Source: Cynocephalus volans (taxonomy: Eukaryota; Chordata; Mammalia; Dermoptera; Cynocephalidae). From it: DNA of 64,000 nt. Position 1 is the first letter of the stretch. Each line of letters starts with the position of its first letter. The stretch is from contig NC_084462.1 in NCBI RefSeq assembly GCF_027409185.1, positions 187,074,571 through 187,138,570 on the forward strand. The letters run 5' to 3'. Below are positions 22,780 to 35,659 of the stretch, one piece after another. The position numbers and the translations under genes are program-made. The notes under the pieces were generated by a model that saw only the letters and a list, made by a program, of their open reading frames with translations, was not told the origin of the DNA and ran no database searches.

Positions 22780-23690
22780 GTCTGAATGAATTTTTAAAAA
22801 TACAAACAAGAAAAAACTTAATATTGTGCATAGGAAAAATTCTTTAAATTCAAAGATACAAAGAGGTTGAAAGTTAATGGATAGCAAAAGGTATGCAATG
22901 TAAACAGAACCAAAAGACAGCTGCACGAGGTGGCCACACAAATATCAGACACATTAAATATTTTTTAAAAATATTACTGGGGATAAAGAGGGACATTTTA
23001 TAATGAAAATAGTGCCAGTCATGAGAACTTCATGACAATTATAGAAACACATTGTGAAACACAGAAGCCTAACATGAAATGAAAATAATTAGGGAAGAAA
23101 TTAAGAGAGAAATAGACTATTCTATTTGGAGAAGACCAGTGTAATTTTCACTAATGGATAGAACAACTAGGCAAAACGCTGACAATGGTATAGGAGTCCT
23201 GGACAACATTATAAAGCAACTTGACTTTCCAGATATGTATACATACAACATGCCACCCAACAACAGAATACACATTTTGTTCAAGTGCACATGGAAGGAC
23301 CCAAAAAAACACCATTTGCTAGGCCATAAAATAGCCTCAATAAATGTGAGGATTGAAATCAAAGTATGTTTTCTGACCACAACAGATTTAAATTGAAAAT
23401 GATTAACTGAAAGATATTTCAGTAGTTCACAATTATGTGGAAATTAAAAAACGAACTCCAAACACCAATAAGTCATAAAGTCACACAGACAAAAATTAGA
23501 AACATTTTGAGACTGAAAACAAAAACACAATATACCAAAAGTCTAAAGGGGTTTAGAATAAAATTTATAGCTATAAATATGTATATTTTGAAAAGATCAA
23601 AAGTCAAAAAGCTAACCTCCCAACTAAAATAAACAAGAAAATGAAAAATTAAACCCCTAAACAGAAAATAATACAAAGTGTAAAATGATA
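22780..23690 (+). mobile_element. L1M ORF2 fragment
   Basis: The phrases acccaacaacagaatacaca, ttcaagtgcacatggaagg, gctaggccataaaatagcctc and aattatgtggaaattaaa are landmarks of old L1 ORF2. A frame at 23154-23396 is a shadow of that domain. It is broken by stops. Confidence 0.7.
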
Positions 23691-24489
23691 AAGAAATAAT
23701 GGTGCTGTAGTTTCTGCCTACTGGTACCAGAGATTAGGAGACATAAAGGTGGCAAGTAGAAGTGACCTCTCTGCTCAACGTGGCCCTGCAACACCTGCAT
23801 TCAGTCAGACCTCAGGTTCTATGCTGAACCCCATTTTGTCTTACTTGCTCTTACCCTCCTTGGCCCCGGGGTCCCCTCTACTCATTAGGGCTCTGAGGAC
23901 AGAGAAGGGGCCACTGCAGACTCCAGGAGGCTCCTTCAATGAAAACACACTCTGGGGCCATTGATAGGTCTGCAGACCTATGTGCAAGTAGAACCATGCA
24001 CAAGGCAATACACAAGTGGAACTGGGATTTCCTCTGTTGCCCCTCTTAGTGGCAAGATACAAACATAGCACTTCATCACTGCAGACATAAACACAAGATA
24101 GTCCTGAAGTACAGAGTACATGGTACACAGATTCGTATCTATTATGTGGTCCCATTTAAAAATATGAGGAATAGGAATAATGGATACATCTTCCTTCCAA
24201 ACACTACATTTCACTGAATAAGATAAGTATTACTGTTTATCGCAGTTTAAATGATTGTAGATTTAATCTCTTAACAGTTCTGTGCCTGATATGTGCATTC
24301 TCATAGAAGTATTTCTATTCAACCCACTGACTGGCTCTGAGTTAGAGACAAACACTTAAAAAATTGTATGTATATAAGAGAGAGTTTTGTAATAATGGCC
24401 AAACAAATTTACCTACAATAGGAAAGTAGGAAAAAACTATGCATCACAGTACTTTAGACAGTAAATTTAACAAAATATAAAGAAGTGAA
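23691..24489. other. No gene recognised
   Basis: No exon or known repeat is visible. A short minus-strand frame (23841-24155) has no domain. Confidence 0.4.
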
Positions 24490-25440
24490 ATTTAATGTCA
24501 AAAATCCTGAGGCAAGGGTTCTGGTCAAGATGGCAGAATAGATGGTCTCCAGCATCACTCTCTCCCAGAAAACAACAAATTTACAACCATTAAAAAGCAA
24601 CAACAGCCAAGCTGGGGCTGCTAGAGCTCAGAGGAAGAGGAGGAGAGACCCATGGAGTGCATGAAGGCAGGAGAAGCCACTATGAGAGAAAGGATCGCTC
24701 CCACCATTTCAAGCCCCAGACACTTTAAGGTTGGAACTGGTGATAACATGGAGCAAGAGCTGGCAAAAGCCACAGCTCTGCCCTTTGTATGATGTTGCTT
24801 GGAACTGGCAGGGGAGAAGAGGGCCTTGGTGACCCCAGGCCAGCAAGATCACTAACAGGGTTTCTGTGGACTCAAAAAGGAGTAAGAAGCCACAGACAAC
24901 AGGAAAAAGAAACCAGTCAGAGGCTGGTGAGTCATCACAAGGGAATGGTGCATGGCCCGTCCTATGGGAAGTTTTGAATGTGGTCAATGGGGGAGATGGG
25001 CACAGTGAGGGAACATTTTGGAATAGCACAGGCAGCTGAGCTGCCCTCAGCACAGGATAACTCAGTGGAGACTGGTCAGGAATATAGAGCTGCAGGGGGT
25101 GCAGTTTGCTGAAAAGCCTCAGGCCCAGACCAGAGTTTCCACACAACACAGGTGTACCAGACCTCACAAGACACAGAAGTATATACAATGTCAACCATTA
25201 AAACTGAGCTGTACAAAAAGCCTTCCCCAGGGAATCAGCAGCAAAGTAGCAATTTTGATCAACCACAGGGCTCAAGTGCTGGTTCCACAGGAAGTTCTTC
25301 CATTGTAGAAGTAACCAAGGGACAAAACATTAGTTCCAGTACAGAGTTTAAGTGGTGGGAACAGCAAATAATCCAACACAGAATGGAAAGAAAAAACAAA
25401 ATACTCAGATTAGAGACAACATTTGATCTTAACTAGTAAA
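24490..25440 (+). mobile_element. Probable L1 5' end
   Basis: The stretch begins ggttctggtcaagatggcagaatagatgg, the form in which many mammalian L1 5' UTRs start. GC-richer sequence follows, then a short frame (25152-25436) ending in a charged helix-like stretch (QQIIQHRMERKNKILRLE) that could be the start of ORF1. It stops before any RNA-binding domain. The minus-strand 161-codon frame across it is not supported. Confidence 0.5.
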
Positions 25441-25502
25441 GGTCTAACACCACCAAGAACACCTATAAAAGCTGGAAGGACCAGAAGTCCCCTGGCCTCC
25501 CA

Positions 25503-25920
25503 TAGTGGATTGAATTATGTCCCCCCAAACTCCCTGAAGCTTGAATTGTGTCTCCCAAGTTTTATGTATTAGAAACCTAGCGCCCACTGTGACTGTAAAG
25601 AGGATGGGAAATCCTATTATGGCAAATGAAAGGTGGACACTTGAAGAGGTGATTGGATTGTAGGACCATGCAATAGTGAATGGATTAAAAATGGTGCTCA
25701 GGGGTGTGGTTCTGAGGGCTTTAAAAGAAGAGAAGTCTCTTGCTCTTTCTCTGCTCCCTCTTTTTCCACCATCTTGCAATGTGAGACCCCTGAGTCACTG
25801 TGGCCACCACAAGATGGACTTTGGACTTTCTAGCCACAGAAACTGTAAACAATAAACTTCATTTTCTTTATAAATTACCCCATTGAAGTATTTTCTTATA
25901 AGCAACATAAATGGACTAAT
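25503..25920 (+). mobile_element. MaLR LTR (MST/THE1-like)
   Basis: It begins tggattgaattatgtccccccaaa and includes ggtgattggattgtaggacc. The end has ccacagaaactgtaaacaataaact and ttataagcaacataaatggactaatac. The layout is that of a complete MaLR 5' LTR, and it is followed directly by an internal region. Confidence 0.85.
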
Positions 25921-26980
25921 ACAGAAAATTGGTACCAGATAGTTGGTGTGTTGCTTACAACAAACACTTGAAAATGTGGAAGTGGCTTTGGAACTGGCTG
26001 TTAGGCAAAGGTTGGAGGAGCTTGGAGGACTCAGAAGAAGACAAAGAGATGATGGAAAGTTTGGAATGTCTTGGAGACTGGTTACGTGCTGGTGAGCAGA
26101 ATGCTCATAGAAATACGGACTCTTAAGATCATTCTAAGGAGGTCTCAGGTGGAATTAAGGAGAAGTTTATTGGAAACTGGGGGAAAAATCAACTTTGCTA
26201 TGAACTGGTAAGGAGTTTGGCTACATTCAGTCCATGCGCTAGGAGTTTGTGGAAGTTGAAACTTAGGAATTGTGAACCAGAGTACTTCACAGAAGAAATC
26301 TCTAAGCAGGAAAGTGTTAAGGAAGCTGCATGGCTACTTGCAACAGCCTATGCTGTGTTCTGCTGGCAAAGGCATGACATAAAGCCAGAATTGAAAAGGG
26401 AAGCAGAGCATAAAATTTTGTAAAATTTGCAGCCTTGCCATGTGGTAGAGAAGCAGAGAGCATTTTCAGAGGAAAATTCCAATGGTGCTAAGAAGGTTAA
26501 TACAAAGGAAAGGGGTTATCAAGGGAAGGAGAAGGCCCTGAAGGATTGCAGAAGCCTCTGGGTCAACTCTTCCATTTGTGGCCCAAAGACCTAGGGAGAG
26601 AGAACTGTCTTGGGGAACAGGTATGAGGAACCCTCCATGGGCTCACTGCCAAGGACCACCTTGGGAAGCTGCTCCCAGCACCAGCACCCCAGCTGCTTTG
26701 GCTTCTCCAGCTGTGGGTAAATTGGCTTCAGGTGTGGCTGGACTTGCAGCTTTGGAAAAGCCAGAAGCCTTGGAAGAATCTGCATGGCATTAGATCTGCA
26801 GGCTCACAGACTACCAAAGCTAGGAACCCTTTGGAGCCTCCACCCAGATTTCAAAGGATGTATGGAAAAGTCTGGGGGCCCAGGAAGAGATCTATCACAG
26901 GGGCAGTGTCACCACAGACAACCTTCGCTAGAGCAACACCGAGTGGAAATGTGGGGTCTCTAGGAAGGCTCTCTAGGAAG
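25921..26980 (+). mobile_element. MaLR internal region
   Basis: It starts aaaattggtaccagatag just after the LTR and contains gtggctttggaactggctgt, aaggttggaggagcttgga and later GC-richer Ala/Pro-type sequence near 26600-26760, as MaLR internal regions do. No 3' LTR was found, and the right boundary is approximate. Its short frames are relics of a gag-like gene. Confidence 0.7.
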
Positions 26981-28289
26981 AAGTGCATTCTGACATATAT
27001 AAAACTCTTCATGTCTCCTGAATAGTTTCCATTATTTATAATCAGATTTAAAACATCATATGAATTCAAATAAAATGATTTTCCTAACACAACTCTCTCC
27101 TTGGCTGATGTGTTGCTGTTGGTGATTACAATTTGCTGCAAGTATCTATCATGACTTTCTTGGTTCCTCTGCACTATGTCATCATCTATCTGGACATCAG
27201 AAATGAGAAAAATATAACTATCTATGAGCCACACATAAACACATCTTATTGCTGTACATGCAAATGTACACAACGGCCTTCCAATGCTAGTAACAAATGA
27301 TTTTATTTAAAAAATCAATAATGGATATTTGTTTCATGACTTTCTAGAATTTCTTCTTACTGCCTTAACGTAATCTTGTACTAATATTTTTTCTAATGTT
27401 ATACCATGTTTTTCTTTCCTTCTGAGTTCATTTTTAAATTTTAATTTAGGAGTAAATGTTTGTTAAGAATTTTTACCTTCTGCCTACTTGCAGTTTTCAA
27501 CTAAGTGCTTAGCACCTTTTATTTCTTTACACCAATCTCTGTTTTATTTTTATAACAGTCGGTGTCTCCTGTTGCTGTTTTTCTCATTATTTCACTATGA
27601 AGATGGCTAGGTTTTCCTTCATCAGCTACTTTCAGGTACAGAAGTGAGCCAATTTTTTATCACATATGCAGCAATATGGCTTAGGGTATGGATTTTGCAT
27701 TTATGTTTATATGCTTTACACTCCTCCCTTACAAAATGGCTATGGGAATGTGGAAGTTTTACACATAATAAAATATCCTTTTCTCTACTCTAGATAAAGA
27801 TAGCTTCCTCCAAGTTTCTCATTTAACCTGACTTCCTCTGCTTCTCATAAGCCATTACCCTACAGGAAACTTCAGTTCTCCACCTGAGACTCCCACTTCT
27901 ATTCTAAAATATTTGGTTCTGCAACAAATGTTGTTCCCACCATCTTTGAAAAATGTTCTTTTATTCCTTCTCAAATCAACTTGTAATCTATTTCCAATTT
28001 CTGGCACACTCATCCCCACTTGATAATTCACTTCTTGTGAAAGCCTTTGTTTTGGACAATGAAGTTTTGGTGGTGTTCTATTCATATAAAAAGAGTCTCT
28101 TGTATATTTCTCCTTTTCTTTTTTCTGAATGATTTCCACAAAGAAAACAGGAAAATTATCAATTTGAACTCCACTACAAAACAGAAATCTGAGCCCCTCA
28201 ACTGGAAACCCTTAGTTCAGTTGACCTTGGCACCCAGAATTTCCTGGTTTTCCTTCAAAGTCAAGGACCACTCCTTTCCATTCAGCCAT
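26981..28289. other. No gene recognised
   Basis: This is AT-rich DNA with no exon or repeat that I can name. If the KRAB exons to the right belong to a complete gene, its zinc-finger exon should lie in this direction. I found no trace of the C2H2 linker or finger pattern here. Confidence 0.45.
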
Positions 28290-28560
28290 GCCAGATTCTC
28301 CTCAGCTCCATGATTTTGGGTGTGGTGGTACAAGGCTCACTACCTCTTTTCCTATTTTCTTATCGACTTGCAATGTGATACCCTGCACTATATTGGGACT
28401 CTGTGGAGAGTCCCACCAGAACAAAGGCCCTCACCAGATACAACCTCTTGAACTTGGAATGCTGAGCCTCCAAAACAGACTTGTAACGAAAAGTTTTTTT
28501 TTCCTTATAAATTATCCAGTTGCAGGTATTCTGTTATAAGCAACAGAAAGCAAATAGATA
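28290..28560 (+). mobile_element. MaLR LTR, 3' part
   Basis: The phrases atgctgagcctccaaaacagac, ccttataaattatccagttgc and ttataagcaacagaaagcaa are the 3' half of a MaLR LTR. The 5' half is missing or strongly diverged. Confidence 0.65.
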
Positions 28561-28874
28561 CAGTACGAAAAAAAAGTACATGAGAATTGAGGACACAAGG
28601 GCAACTGAGAATCTTAAGAAAGCAAATATGAAAAATAAATGTTAAAAAAGACAAATGTAGGAATTAGATTTTGGATACATATAAAACATTCAGAAAAATA
28701 AAATATTGGGATGTACATGTGACAACTCACCTTGGAGATTATGCAATACAGGATTGCAGAAGAGCCATCCTCAGGTCTGGAACTTGGGGGTAAAATTGCT
28801 AGAAACAGCTGAATACTTCCAACAACTGAAGGGCTTTACTTTTCTTGGCTTTTACCCTGTATGTGCTGACAAAC

Positions 28875-28967
28875 CTTGCAGGATCTGGTCTGGGTATTCT
28901 TCTATTGTCCATGGCTCTGCTCCTTATTCTAACTTGACAATCACCTCAAGTTTGTTAATACAGTATT
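28875..28967 (-). pseudogene. KRAB B-box exon of a dead zinc-finger gene
   Basis: Read on the minus strand, the exon follows an acceptor (accattaacag) and encodes a KRAB B-box-like peptide: INKLEVIVKLE, a stop, then GAEPWTIEE. The stop replaces the usual glutamine. A donor (ctgcaag/gtttgt) follows. It is 93 bp, close to the usual 96. KRAB B boxes strengthen recruitment of the TRIM28 corepressor in zinc-finger repressors. It lies 243 bp after the A-box exon, a typical gap. No zinc-finger exon was found downstream. Confidence 0.8.
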
Positions 28968-29210
28968 CTGTTAATGGTAAAAAATGTAGAACTTTGTAAA
29001 ACTGCTATGTGTGATCCTTGGAAGAATGACTAGAGCTCAGCTTCAGAAGTTCTGCAATGAAGAGGACAAATTGAACTTCATGAAAGAGAGATGGCATATT
29101 TTCATAAAATGTAATTTTACCAAAATAGCATGCAACCTTACAAATGGTTCCTATATTTATGAACAAAAAAGAAGCTGTTTCTTGAGAAAGTTACTGGGAG
29201 TTTTACTCAC

Positions 29211-29336
29211 TCAGTGACACCAGGTTACCATAGGTCTCCAACATCACATCCCCTACAAAGCCCTCTGAGCATCATTCAGGTCCTGCCACTCCTCCCAGGT
29301 GAAGTCCACAGCCACATCCTCAAATGACACCAACTC
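29211..29336 (-). pseudogene. KRAB A-box exon of a dead zinc-finger gene
   Basis: On the minus strand, the acceptor gattacag is followed by codons for VSFEDVAVDFTWEEWQDL and then NDAQRAL, the diagnostic start of a KRAB A box. The next codons, normally Tyr-Arg-Asp-Val-Met, are broken: one base is lost and a TAG appears, after which DVMLETYGNLVSL resumes in another frame. A consensus donor (gtgagt) ends it. The exon is 126 bp and the family standard is 127, in line with a one-base deletion. The A box is what binds TRIM28, so any product would be inactive. It shares strand with the CpG promoter at 40480-41440, which could be its exon 1. Confidence 0.88.
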
Positions 29337-29339
29337 CTG

Positions 29340-30712
29340 TAATCACACACTGTTCTCAACTGAAGTCAACATCTCTGGGTCACAAAACAGAAATCTGGGA
29401 ATTCACACCTCTGTGTGTTCATGTGTCATATGTGTCTTATATAAGATGGCACTTTTTTGTACTCCATATACTGGGGGGAAGAAAAATCAAAGGTAACTAT
29501 CCTGCCATAATAATAAATTATTAATTACTAAAAATAATAGTACACATCTTAATTTAGCCTTAAGAAATATCTCTGTTGCTGGTGATAAAATTATGAATAA
29601 AAGTGTGCCTCTCAAAGAGAGTATAAACAGATATGAAGACATTACTTATAAATACATACCTGAAATAGTGTGTTAGATGAACAAATTTAAACATAAGTTC
29701 AATGTAGAACTGGGGTAAGAAAGAAATAGAAAATATAGTATTGTTTTATATTCAGTTCACACTTCACTGAAATGCCAAAGATGTTAAATTCTTTCCTGTG
29801 AAGAACATGGTCTCATAAATATGAAGCAAAACAAAAGACCAATCACAAGAACATAAAGAATGCACCCCACATTAATGGAACTACACATAGCACCATGTCT
29901 GAGTGAATGATCTTGGGCAGCAGAAGAGATAAACGCAATATTGAAGCAACTGATTATAGGATGATTCTGCACTTAAATATGTGACCCACTTCAAACAGTA
30001 AAACATTTTATGTAGTTATTGTTGTTTAATTACTTATGAATTAAAAGTACATTAAAAAGCCATTTCAAAATTTCCTTCCTACATGCCAAAGAGATTCCTT
30101 GTGTCCAAACCAGGGTGTACACTGCAACTTTCTAAACCATAGTGAGCAAATAATGTAGTCCTGTAAGTGCAGGTAAGGTACATAACATTATTTGCATTTT
30201 AATAGTCATCCACTACAAGGAGAATGGAAAGAGATTTTAGAGAGAGTCAGAGGGGAAGAAAACAGGGAGATAGAAGACCTAGTACATTAGAACATAGAGA
30301 AATAGTCACACAGAAGAGACACTTAACACTATAAGTGTTAAAAGAAAAAGGCAAATAAAAAGCAGAAGCAGAATGTAATAGGACTTTGCTGTGCAGAAAT
30401 TAAAAAGAAGAGTTTTACTCTCAGGCTATCTGCATAAGCACAGCTAGTTAGGTCCTGGCACTGTAAAGTTAAGTCTGAAAACTTAGCAAAAAATACAATG
30501 GGAAAAAGTGAAACAGACTTGAATACATAATATTTGAAATATCTCTGGAAATATGCAAGTGGCAATTGGATACATGATTCCAGCATTCAAGACAGAAAGT
30601 TAAGGTGACAATAAAGATTTCAAAAGTATCAATATTTCCATGTTATCTGAAGCCCTCAGAGTGAATGAACCTAAGAGGTTGAAAAAGAAAAGAACAAGTA
30701 CAGAATACGCAG
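29340..30712. other. Unidentified intron-like DNA
   Basis: I see no further exon or nameable repeat. This would be intron 1 of the KRAB relic if exon 1 is the CpG block near 41 kb. Confidence 0.4.
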
Positions 30713-30725
30713 AAACACTTCATCT

Positions 30726-31133
30726 TTTTTATTTTTATTTTTATTGAATCAAAATTCATTATACACATTTTTGGGATTCAACATTGAGATATGTTGATCA
30801 AATCAATATTACTAGCATATATATTGTTACAAATCATAATTATTCTTTATGCCCCTTGACCAATCCCTTCCCCATCCCCTTTTCCCTCCCCTTCCCCCTC
30901 TAATTACCCTAGATTTCTTCTCCCCTTCTGATAGAATAATGGTTACGTTGTTGATTTGCTGCCCAAATGATCTGTCCAATGCTGAGGCATGATCAGGTCC
31001 CCCAATACAATCACAGAGCCTCTTCCGTCACTCTGAAATAGGCACTGTGGGGAGAGACCTCCTCCTCCTTTCTTTATCTCTGCTGGTGACCCTTCTTGTG
31101 TCAAGGCACTCCAGTGGCTGGCAGACCATCTGC
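30726..31133 (-). mobile_element. L1-type 3' end insertion
   Basis: The insert begins on the plus strand with a T-rich tail (ttttttatttttatttttattg), so it lies in reverse. A 13-bp target duplication, aaacacttcatct, sits at 30713-30725 and 31134-31146. The body (tcaatattactagcatata, ccccttccccctctaatta) looks like a LINE 3' UTR, similar in layout to 42760-42960. It is 5' truncated, with no coding sequence. Confidence 0.75.
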
Positions 31134-31713
31134 AAACACTTCATCTATAAACATAACATAGAGGAGATGAAGAAGTGGCATTACATCATAATACAAGAGT
31201 TAATTCTCCCAGAGGACAATTCTCAATGTGTATGTGCCTTACAAAAGACCATTAAACGATGTGACACCAAACCTAATGGAACTTCAACAAGAAATAAAAG
31301 AATCCACCATCAAAACTCGAGATTTCAACATATTGTATCAAAAATGAACCAATACAGCAGACAGAAAACCACAAAAGACATAGTTAAACTCAATAACATG
31401 ATCTGGATACAATGAATATCCCCAGAGTACTTCTTCCAGCCACAACAGAGCAGACATTCTTCTCAAACTCAGACAAAAATATCATTAAGACCATATTCAG
31501 AGATATAGAACACACTTTAGCAAAATCAAAATAATAGAAATCATACAATATGTGCTCTCAGACCACAGAAGAATTAAACTAGAAATCAGTAACACAATAA
31601 CTACAAAATTGCCAAACAGAGTGGGAGTAAATAACACACTCTAATACATAAGTTAAAATAAAAAAAACTCAAGAAAAATTAAAAATATTTTTAAGCAAAT
31701 GAAAGTGAAAATG

Positions 31714-31975
31714 GGGATGACTGGTTAGCACAGACTTGTAATGAGAAGATCAAGGATTTCTTTCTTTTTTAAAAAAAATGATGGCTGGTAAGGGGATCTT
31801 AACCCTTAACTTGGTGTTGTCAGCACCACGCTCTCTGAAGTGAGCTAACCAGCCATCCCTGTATGGGGATCTGAAACTTTGGCCTTGGTGTTATCATCAT
31901 ACTCTACCCAATGAGCCACAGGCCAGAATCTAAGGATTTCAATTCCTGTACTGGCCAGCAACCAGAAAAAAAAAA
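31714..31975 (+). mobile_element. CYN-type SINE monomer, split by another SINE
   Basis: The left part (gatgactggttagcacag, up to aaggatttc) and the right part (aattcctgtactggccagcaacc plus A tail) make one tRNA-like monomer. A reverse SINE splits it just after the B-box area. This is a nested insertion that orders two SINE subfamilies in time. Confidence 0.75.
31761..31924 (-). mobile_element. CYN-type SINE dimer, reverse, nested
   Basis: It starts with a T-rich tail and aatgatggctggtaaggggatcttaaccc, the complement of a dimer 3' end. It ends at the complement of the SINE head (cccaatgagccacaggcc). The word aaggatttc occurs on each side (31752-31760 and 31932-31940), giving a probable target duplication. 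Confidence 0.85.
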
Positions 31976-34310
31976 TAGAAAAATGGCATTTACACAAATT
32001 TGTAGGAGACAGAAATAGCAGTGCTCTCAAAAAACTTTACAGCACTGAATGCTTACATTTTTAAAAAATCTGATATCAATAATCTATGTTTCCACCTTTG
32101 GAAACTAAGTGGGGAAAAAAGGTAATTAAATTGGAAGGAAGCAGAAGAAATGAAATAAAAACTAGAACAGAAATAAAACTAAAAAATAAAATCTGGAGAA
32201 AAAATAAACATCAAAAAATCTGATTCTTTAAAAATATCAATAAAATTGAAAAACCTATAGCCCAAAAGATAATGAACACAAGAAAGAAATTACTAATTTC
32301 AGAAATGAAAGAGATCACTGCAGATTTTGTGGACATTAAACAAACAATAAATACTATGAAAAACTCTGTGCACACATTTGACAACATACTTGAAATGGAC
32401 CAATTCCTTAAAAGACACAGTTTACCAAAACTCACATACACAAAACTACACAATGTGAAAGGCCTGTATCTATTATGAAAATTGAGTAAATAAATAATGA
32501 CATTCAAAACAGAAATCAACAGGCCCGGAAAGGTTCATAGGGGAATTCAAGCCAACATTTAAGGAAAAAAATATACCAACTTCCTACAATCTATTCCAGA
32601 GAATAGAAGATGAAGTACATCCCAACTCATCATATTAGGACTGCATTATCTCAGTACCAAAAACAGACAAAGACATTACAAGTATAGAAAACTACAAACT
32701 GTTATCTCTTATGAAAATAAGTTCAATAAAATATTAGCAAACCTAATCCAACAATGCACCATGACCAAGCAGTATTTGTCCCAAGTAGGCAAGGGTGGTT
32801 CAACACATGAACATCAATTAACGTAATCAGTAACATGAAAATGCTAAAAAGAAAAAACAAAAATCACCTGATCACATCAATAGATGCAGAAAAAGCATTT
32901 GAAAAAATACATCACCCATTCATCATAAAAATTCTCAGTAAACTACAAATGGAGGGAAACACCACAACTTGATAAAGATTATCTACAGGAAACTGCAGCT
33001 AACATCATCCTTAACGGTGAGAAACTCAAAGCTTTCAAGGATAATCAGGCACAAAGCAAAAATGTATCCTCTCATCACTCCTTCAACATGCACAAAAAGT
33101 ACTGGGTATTGCAATAACACAAGGAAGTAAAATATTTACAGAATGAGAAAGAAACAAATAAAATTGTTTTTCATCAGAGATGGTATGATTATCTCTGTAA
33201 AATATCCTAGCAAGTAAATAGAAACCTTCCTGGGATTAATAACTGATTACAGCAAGACTGCAGGACACAAGATTAATATACAAAAGTTAATCACATTTCT
33301 ATACCCCAGCAATGACCAAGTAAAATTTCAAACAAAAAACACAATACTATTTACATTAGCAACTGAAAAAAAATTGAAAATCATCTATCTCATAAGAAAT
33401 TAATATCAAGTATACATTTAAAAACTCCTAAAACTAAACAACAAAAACGAATAATCTGATTTAAAAATAAGCAAAGGGCTTCAACAGACATTTCTGCAAA
33501 GATGATATACCAATGTCTAACAAGCTCATGGAAACATGCTTAACATCATTAATCATTAGAGAAATGCAAAATCACAATAAAATATCATTTCACACCCAAT
33601 AGAAAATAATTATTGACAAGATTGGAAACAGTACACTTTATGTGAATACGTAAAGTCTACAGCTTCTATTTTTAAAAAATGTACATCGTCTTTTCAAAAA
33701 ATTAAAAATAGAACTACCATAGTATTCATAAATCCATTTTGTGTATATGTCCAAAATAATTAATAGCAGAATCTCAAAAAGATATTCCCACACCTGTATT
33801 GACAGCATTATTCACAGAGTTCAGAGGTGAAAACAATCCAAATGTTCATCCATGAATGAATGGATAAATAAAATGTGGCATGTACATAGAAAGAAATAAT
33901 GTCAAACCTTAAGAAGAAAGGAAATCTAGACATATACTATAACATGGAACCATGAGGATATTATGCAAAGTGAACTAAGACACTCACAAAATGACAATTA
34001 TTGTATGGTCCCACTAATAAGAGTCAAATTTTTATAAACAGAAAGAATGACGGTTGCCAGAGGTTGGAATAAGGGAGACATTGGGAGTTATTTAAAGTAT
34101 ATAGAGTTTCAATTTTCCAAGATAAAACACTTTTGGATATCCTGCACAACAGTGTCAATATACTTAACACTACATAAAGATTAAGAAATGACTCAAATGG
34201 CAAATTTTGTGCTATATGTTTTTTACCAAAATTAAAAATTATTGAAAAAGCCAATACATGAGCCAAACTAGAATATTTTTAAAAAATTAAATAATTGATA
34301 AAAAGTGAAA

Positions 34311-34884
34311 AATAAAAAGCAGAGGATTAAAAGGCAGATAAGGCAAGTACAAACAGAAAATAGCAAAATATCATACTAAAATTAAACTTTATCAATAATT
34401 AGTTCAAATGGAATTGCATTAACTATTTTACTTAAGGGAAAGGCTATCAGATTTGATAGGAAAGTAAGACGCAACAATATGTTGTCCAGAGACATACACT
34501 TTAAATACAAAGAAATAGACTAAAAGTAAAATGATGAAAGACATATATGCCAAAACAATGTAAATTATGAAAAGGTGAATTGGAAATATTAATACCAGGC
34601 AAAAGAAACTTCGACACAAATAATACTACTAGAAATAAATGGAACACTGAAGGATGTGGGCCACACTAATGCCTCCCATAACATGGAAAATAGAAAGGAT
34701 TTCTCACAATCCTGGGGTCTGCCAAAGGAGACTTCTGGGCAGAACAGGAAAAGTGCTACCTGGCCTACTCTTTCTGTCACTGACAAAATAAATGGGTACT
34801 CAATTTTCAAATGGAATTTAGAGAAAATATGAAGGAGCCAGGACTTGCTGAGTTGGAAATTAAACTATTTTTCAACCCATTTTT
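34311..34884. other. No gene recognised
   Basis: This is AT-rich DNA with a few short minus-strand frames. I see no domain, exon or repeat. Confidence 0.4.
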
Positions 34885-35035
34885 CCCAGAAAATTATTTC
34901 CAAACTGTTAAGCTGCTTGGTGGCAAGGATCACATCCATTGTTTTCCAAAAAAGATAAAACACCAAAAATATTTCTAGCTTTCTAAGTACCTTAGGGTCT
35001 GACACATAGATAGTGCCTAGTAAATAAAACTTCTA
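34885..35035 (+). mobile_element. L2/MIR-type 3' end
   Basis: The phrases ggtggcaaggatcacatccattgtt and ctgacacatagatagtgccta resemble the L2 3' end. The copy is short and diverged. Confidence 0.45.
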
Positions 35036-35659
35036 AGAAAATAGCCACCTTAGAGAGAAGGGGAGGTCAGAGAACAAAGGGACTGACTCAGAATGTGTGG
35101 GTGTAGCAGTGGTCTAATGGATTTTAGCACAATGGAAACCCATGCTTTTTATGGCCGTGACTACACCAGATAATTTCCCGTATCAAAATGCAAGAGTCAG
35201 AAAAAAGTAAAAAAGATCGTTGTATTCAAAACATATAATATCCAAAAATTGGTAAAGTCAGTCAGTCAAATGCAAACCCAGGCATTTAAGGAAAAGAGCT
35301 ATTGACAGGGAATGGTGAGAGCCCAGACGACACAGTGAAGGGGCACAAAGCATCCTTTCTGGGGGCGAGGACTGGGCCCAAATCAAATAAGTGAAGCAGG
35401 TATCTGATGGGAATAACTAACTGTTCAGACCAGTGCCCATAGAGTGCTGCCCCTTCTCACCAACCCTGTCTGAAGAAAAGTGCACACATGGTCATGCCCA
35501 TCTGTTCACTGTAACCTGGATGTGTGTTAAGAAGAGGACAAGACACTGGAACTTACTTAATGTTGCCAACTGTACAATGGTAGGATATTTCTAGAGTTCT
35601 TGAGAGGAACAAAGTATATTTTCAATGTAGCCAAAATTTTTGGTCAGAGAGCAAACTGT
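35036..35659. other. No gene recognised
   Basis: I see no exon or nameable repeat. Confidence 0.4.

Larger units (their letters stand above)
31147..34310 (+). mobile_element. L1M, ORF2 to 3' end
   Basis: The interval follows L1 ORF2 in order: endonuclease-side words (gagcagacattcttctcaa), reverse-transcriptase words (ataaaatattagcaaaccta, atagatgcagaaaaagcattt, taacggtgagaaactcaaagc), then C-terminal sequence (taacaagctcatggaaacatgc) and a 3' UTR. It is heavily mutated and carries nested SINEs. Confidence 0.8.

Noticed and set aside
24709-25194. 161-codon minus-strand frame
   Set aside because: It is antisense to a probable L1 5' end and shows no recognisable domain.
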